Source: Pseudomonas sp. (GTDB taxonomy: Bacteria > Pseudomonadota > Gammaproteobacteria > Pseudomonadales > Pseudomonadaceae). Taken from it: 41,826 nt of DNA. The translations under genes were made by a program, and so were the position numbers. Of the stretch, positions 40,730 through 41,826 are shown one piece after another. Where the stretch lies: contig NZ_JAUXXP010000053.1 in the NCBI RefSeq assembly GCF_030684895.1, positions 1-41,826 on the forward strand. The letters run 5' to 3'. The notes beneath the pieces are model-generated. The model was not told the origin of the DNA. It did not search any database and was given only the letters and a program-made list of their open reading frames with translations. The first letter of the stretch is position 1. Each line of letters begins with the position of its first letter.

Positions 40730-41610
40730 AGTCGTTTGAAAACAAGGTAGCCGCCATCACCGGCGCCGGTTCCGGCATCGGCCGCGCCCTGGCCTTCGGT
40801 CTGGCCCGCCAGGGTTGCCAGTTAGCGCTCTCCGATGTGAATGCTGAAGGCCTGGCGGAAACCGCCGCCCAGGCGCGCAAGCTCGGTGTGCAGGTCAGCG
40901 AAACCCTGGTCAACGTTGCCGACCGTGAAGCGGTGCATGCCTGGGCGGACCAGGTGGTGGCCGAGTTCGGCCGGGTCAACGCGATCTTCAACAACGCCGG
41001 CGTAGCCCAGGGCGGCACCGTGGAAGGCAATGACTACGCCGACTACGAGTGGATCATGAACATCAACTTCTGGGGCGTGGTCAATGGCACCAAAGCCTTC
41101 CTACCGCATATCAAGGCCAGCGGTCAGGGCCATATCGTCAACGTTTCCAGCGTGTTTGGTCTGTTCGCTCAACCGGGCATGAGCGCCTACAACGCCAGCA
41201 AATTCGCCGTGCGCGGCTTTACCGAGGCGCTACGCCAGGAGCTGGACATGGCCGATTGCGGCGTATCGGCCAGCTGCGTGCACCCCGGCGGGATCAAGAC
41301 CAATATCGCCAAGACCGCGCGGATGAACGCCAGCCTGAGCAGCGTCACCGGTCAGGATGCTGATAAGGCACGCCAGCAGTTCAACGACCAGTTGCTGCGC
41401 ACCACGCCGGAGAAAGCTGCCCAGGTGATCATCAACGGCGCATTGGCAAACAAGAGGCGCATCCTGATCGGCCCGGATGCCTACGCCCTGGATGGCATGC
41501 AGCGCCTGTTTCCAGCCTTCTACCAACGCCTGGTAACCGCCTCCATGCGCCTAGCCGCCCGCTTTGCGCCAAAAGGCTCAAGCAAGAAAGCCCAAGCTGC
41601 CGTGGAGTAA
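40726..41610 (+). CDS. Short-chain dehydrogenase/reductase
   Basis: A 294-residue NAD(P)-dependent SDR. The cofactor motif TGAGSGIG is at residues 12-19, NNAG lies near 88, and the catalytic Ser142, Tyr155 and Lys159 occur in NVSSVFG and YNASKFAVRGF. The C-terminus is Lys- and Ala-rich. It overlaps the monooxygenase by 4 bases, so the two probably act on one pathway: the SDR forms or uses the ketone of the monooxygenase. Substrate unknown. A terminator follows. Confidence 0.93.
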   Translation: MKSFENKVAAITGAGSGIGRALAFGLARQGCQLALSDVNAEGLAETAAQARKLGVQVSETLVNVADREAVHAWADQVVAEFGRVNAIFNNAGVAQGGTVEGNDYADYEWIMNINFWGVVNGTKAFLPHIKASGQGHIVNVSSVFGLFAQPGMSAYNASKFAVRGFTEALRQELDMADCGVSASCVHPGGIKTNIAKTARMNASLSSVTGQDADKARQQFNDQLLRTTPEKAAQVIINGALANKRRILIGPDAYALDGMQRLFPAFYQRLVTASMRLAARFAPKGSSKKAQAAVE

Positions 41611-41623
41611 CCGGCCAACCCAC

Positions 41624-41657
41624 AAGCCCCAGCGCCGCCGGTGTCTGGGGCTTTTTT
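41624..41657 (+). terminator. Rho-independent terminator of the monooxygenase-SDR operon
   Basis: AAGCCCCAG (41624-41632), loop CGCCGCCGGTGT, CTGGGGCTT, then a T run to 41657. It starts 14 bases after the SDR stop. Confidence 0.92.
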
Positions 41658-41660
41658 GGT

Positions 41661-41825
41661 TCATCGCGCTTTCCCGGGGAAGGCGGCCTTGATTTTCAGG
41701 AAGAAGTAGTCCGAGTCCCTGAAGCCATAGGCCATACGCTTGATCACCTTGATGCGGTTGTTCACCCCTTCCAGCAAGCTGGTATGCATGCGGAAGCGAG
41801 CACTGGCGAGGATTCCTCGGGCATA
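41661..41825 (-). mobile_element. ISL3-family transposase, C-terminal part (cut by window edge)
   Basis: The minus strand encodes 54 residues ending at TGA (41661-41663). They include SLLEGVNNRIKVIKR and MAYGFRDSDYFFLKIKAAFPG, the C-terminal catalytic end of ISL3-family DDE transposases (the Glu of LEGVNN is the last acid of the triad). The stop lies only about 51 bases from the SDR stop, and I see no ISL3 terminal inverted repeat in that space, so the insertion sequence end may be missing or degraded here. Confidence 0.88.
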
Positions 41826-41826
41826 G

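Overview
The window looks like a chromosomal segment of a Pseudomonas species. Codon use is GC-rich, and three blocks follow gene orders I recall from Pseudomonas aeruginosa: lsfA with the ssu genes; two ccoNO(Q)P operons followed by ccoGHIS, hemN, anr and apt; and a flavin monooxygenase with a short-chain dehydrogenase. No species can be named from sequence reading alone.

Layout. Positions 1-141 are the end of an OprD-type porin. Positions 272-8897 form a sulfur-scavenging block, all on the + strand: an ABC importer (binding protein, permease, ATPase), the 1-Cys peroxiredoxin lsfA, then ssuE, ssuA, ssuD, ssuC, ssuB and ssuF. Together these import alkanesulfonates, split them with FMNH2 and protect against peroxide. 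REP-type inverted repeats fill three of the operon's spacers. Positions 8989-14560 hold envelope and stress genes: an OmpA/DUF4398 lipoprotein pair, a 36-residue membrane peptide, a glycine-rich membrane protein, a trypsin-like protease, a CsbD-like protein, a ClpP-fold periplasmic protein, a DUF3087 protein and an HD hydrolase.

Positions 14594-18391 are an accessory patch: a delta-60 repeat protein, an orphan membrane protein, an intact tRNA-Ser(CGA), a RelE/ParE-type toxin with its antitoxin and operator, and a frameshifted tyrosine integrase remnant. A second copy of the tRNA-Ser 3' end plus its terminator lies at 14594-14670 in inverted orientation, which suggests past integration followed by rearrangement. 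NfuA and an alpha/beta hydrolase follow.

Positions 19916-34284 are the microaerobic respiration block: two complete cbb3 oxidase operons, the assembly genes ccoG, ccoH, ccoI and ccoS, a DsbD_2/SafE-type membrane protein, and hemN behind a perfect ANR/FNR box. A coiled-coil gene, anr itself, apt and a bacterial voltage-gated sodium channel (filter TLESWSM) come next. Positions 37051-41610 carry a PF10118 metal-dependent hydrolase, a GFA-family protein, a TetR regulator and a divergent Baeyer-Villiger-type monooxygenase/SDR pair separated by two 16-bp operators. The window ends in the 3' part of an ISL3-family transposase.

I found no clearly new defence or biosynthetic system. The most interesting signals are the inverted tRNA-Ser att-like pair, two mobile repeats sharing one core but with different ends, REP families sharing GTAG/CTAC ends, and the double operator at 39110-39145.
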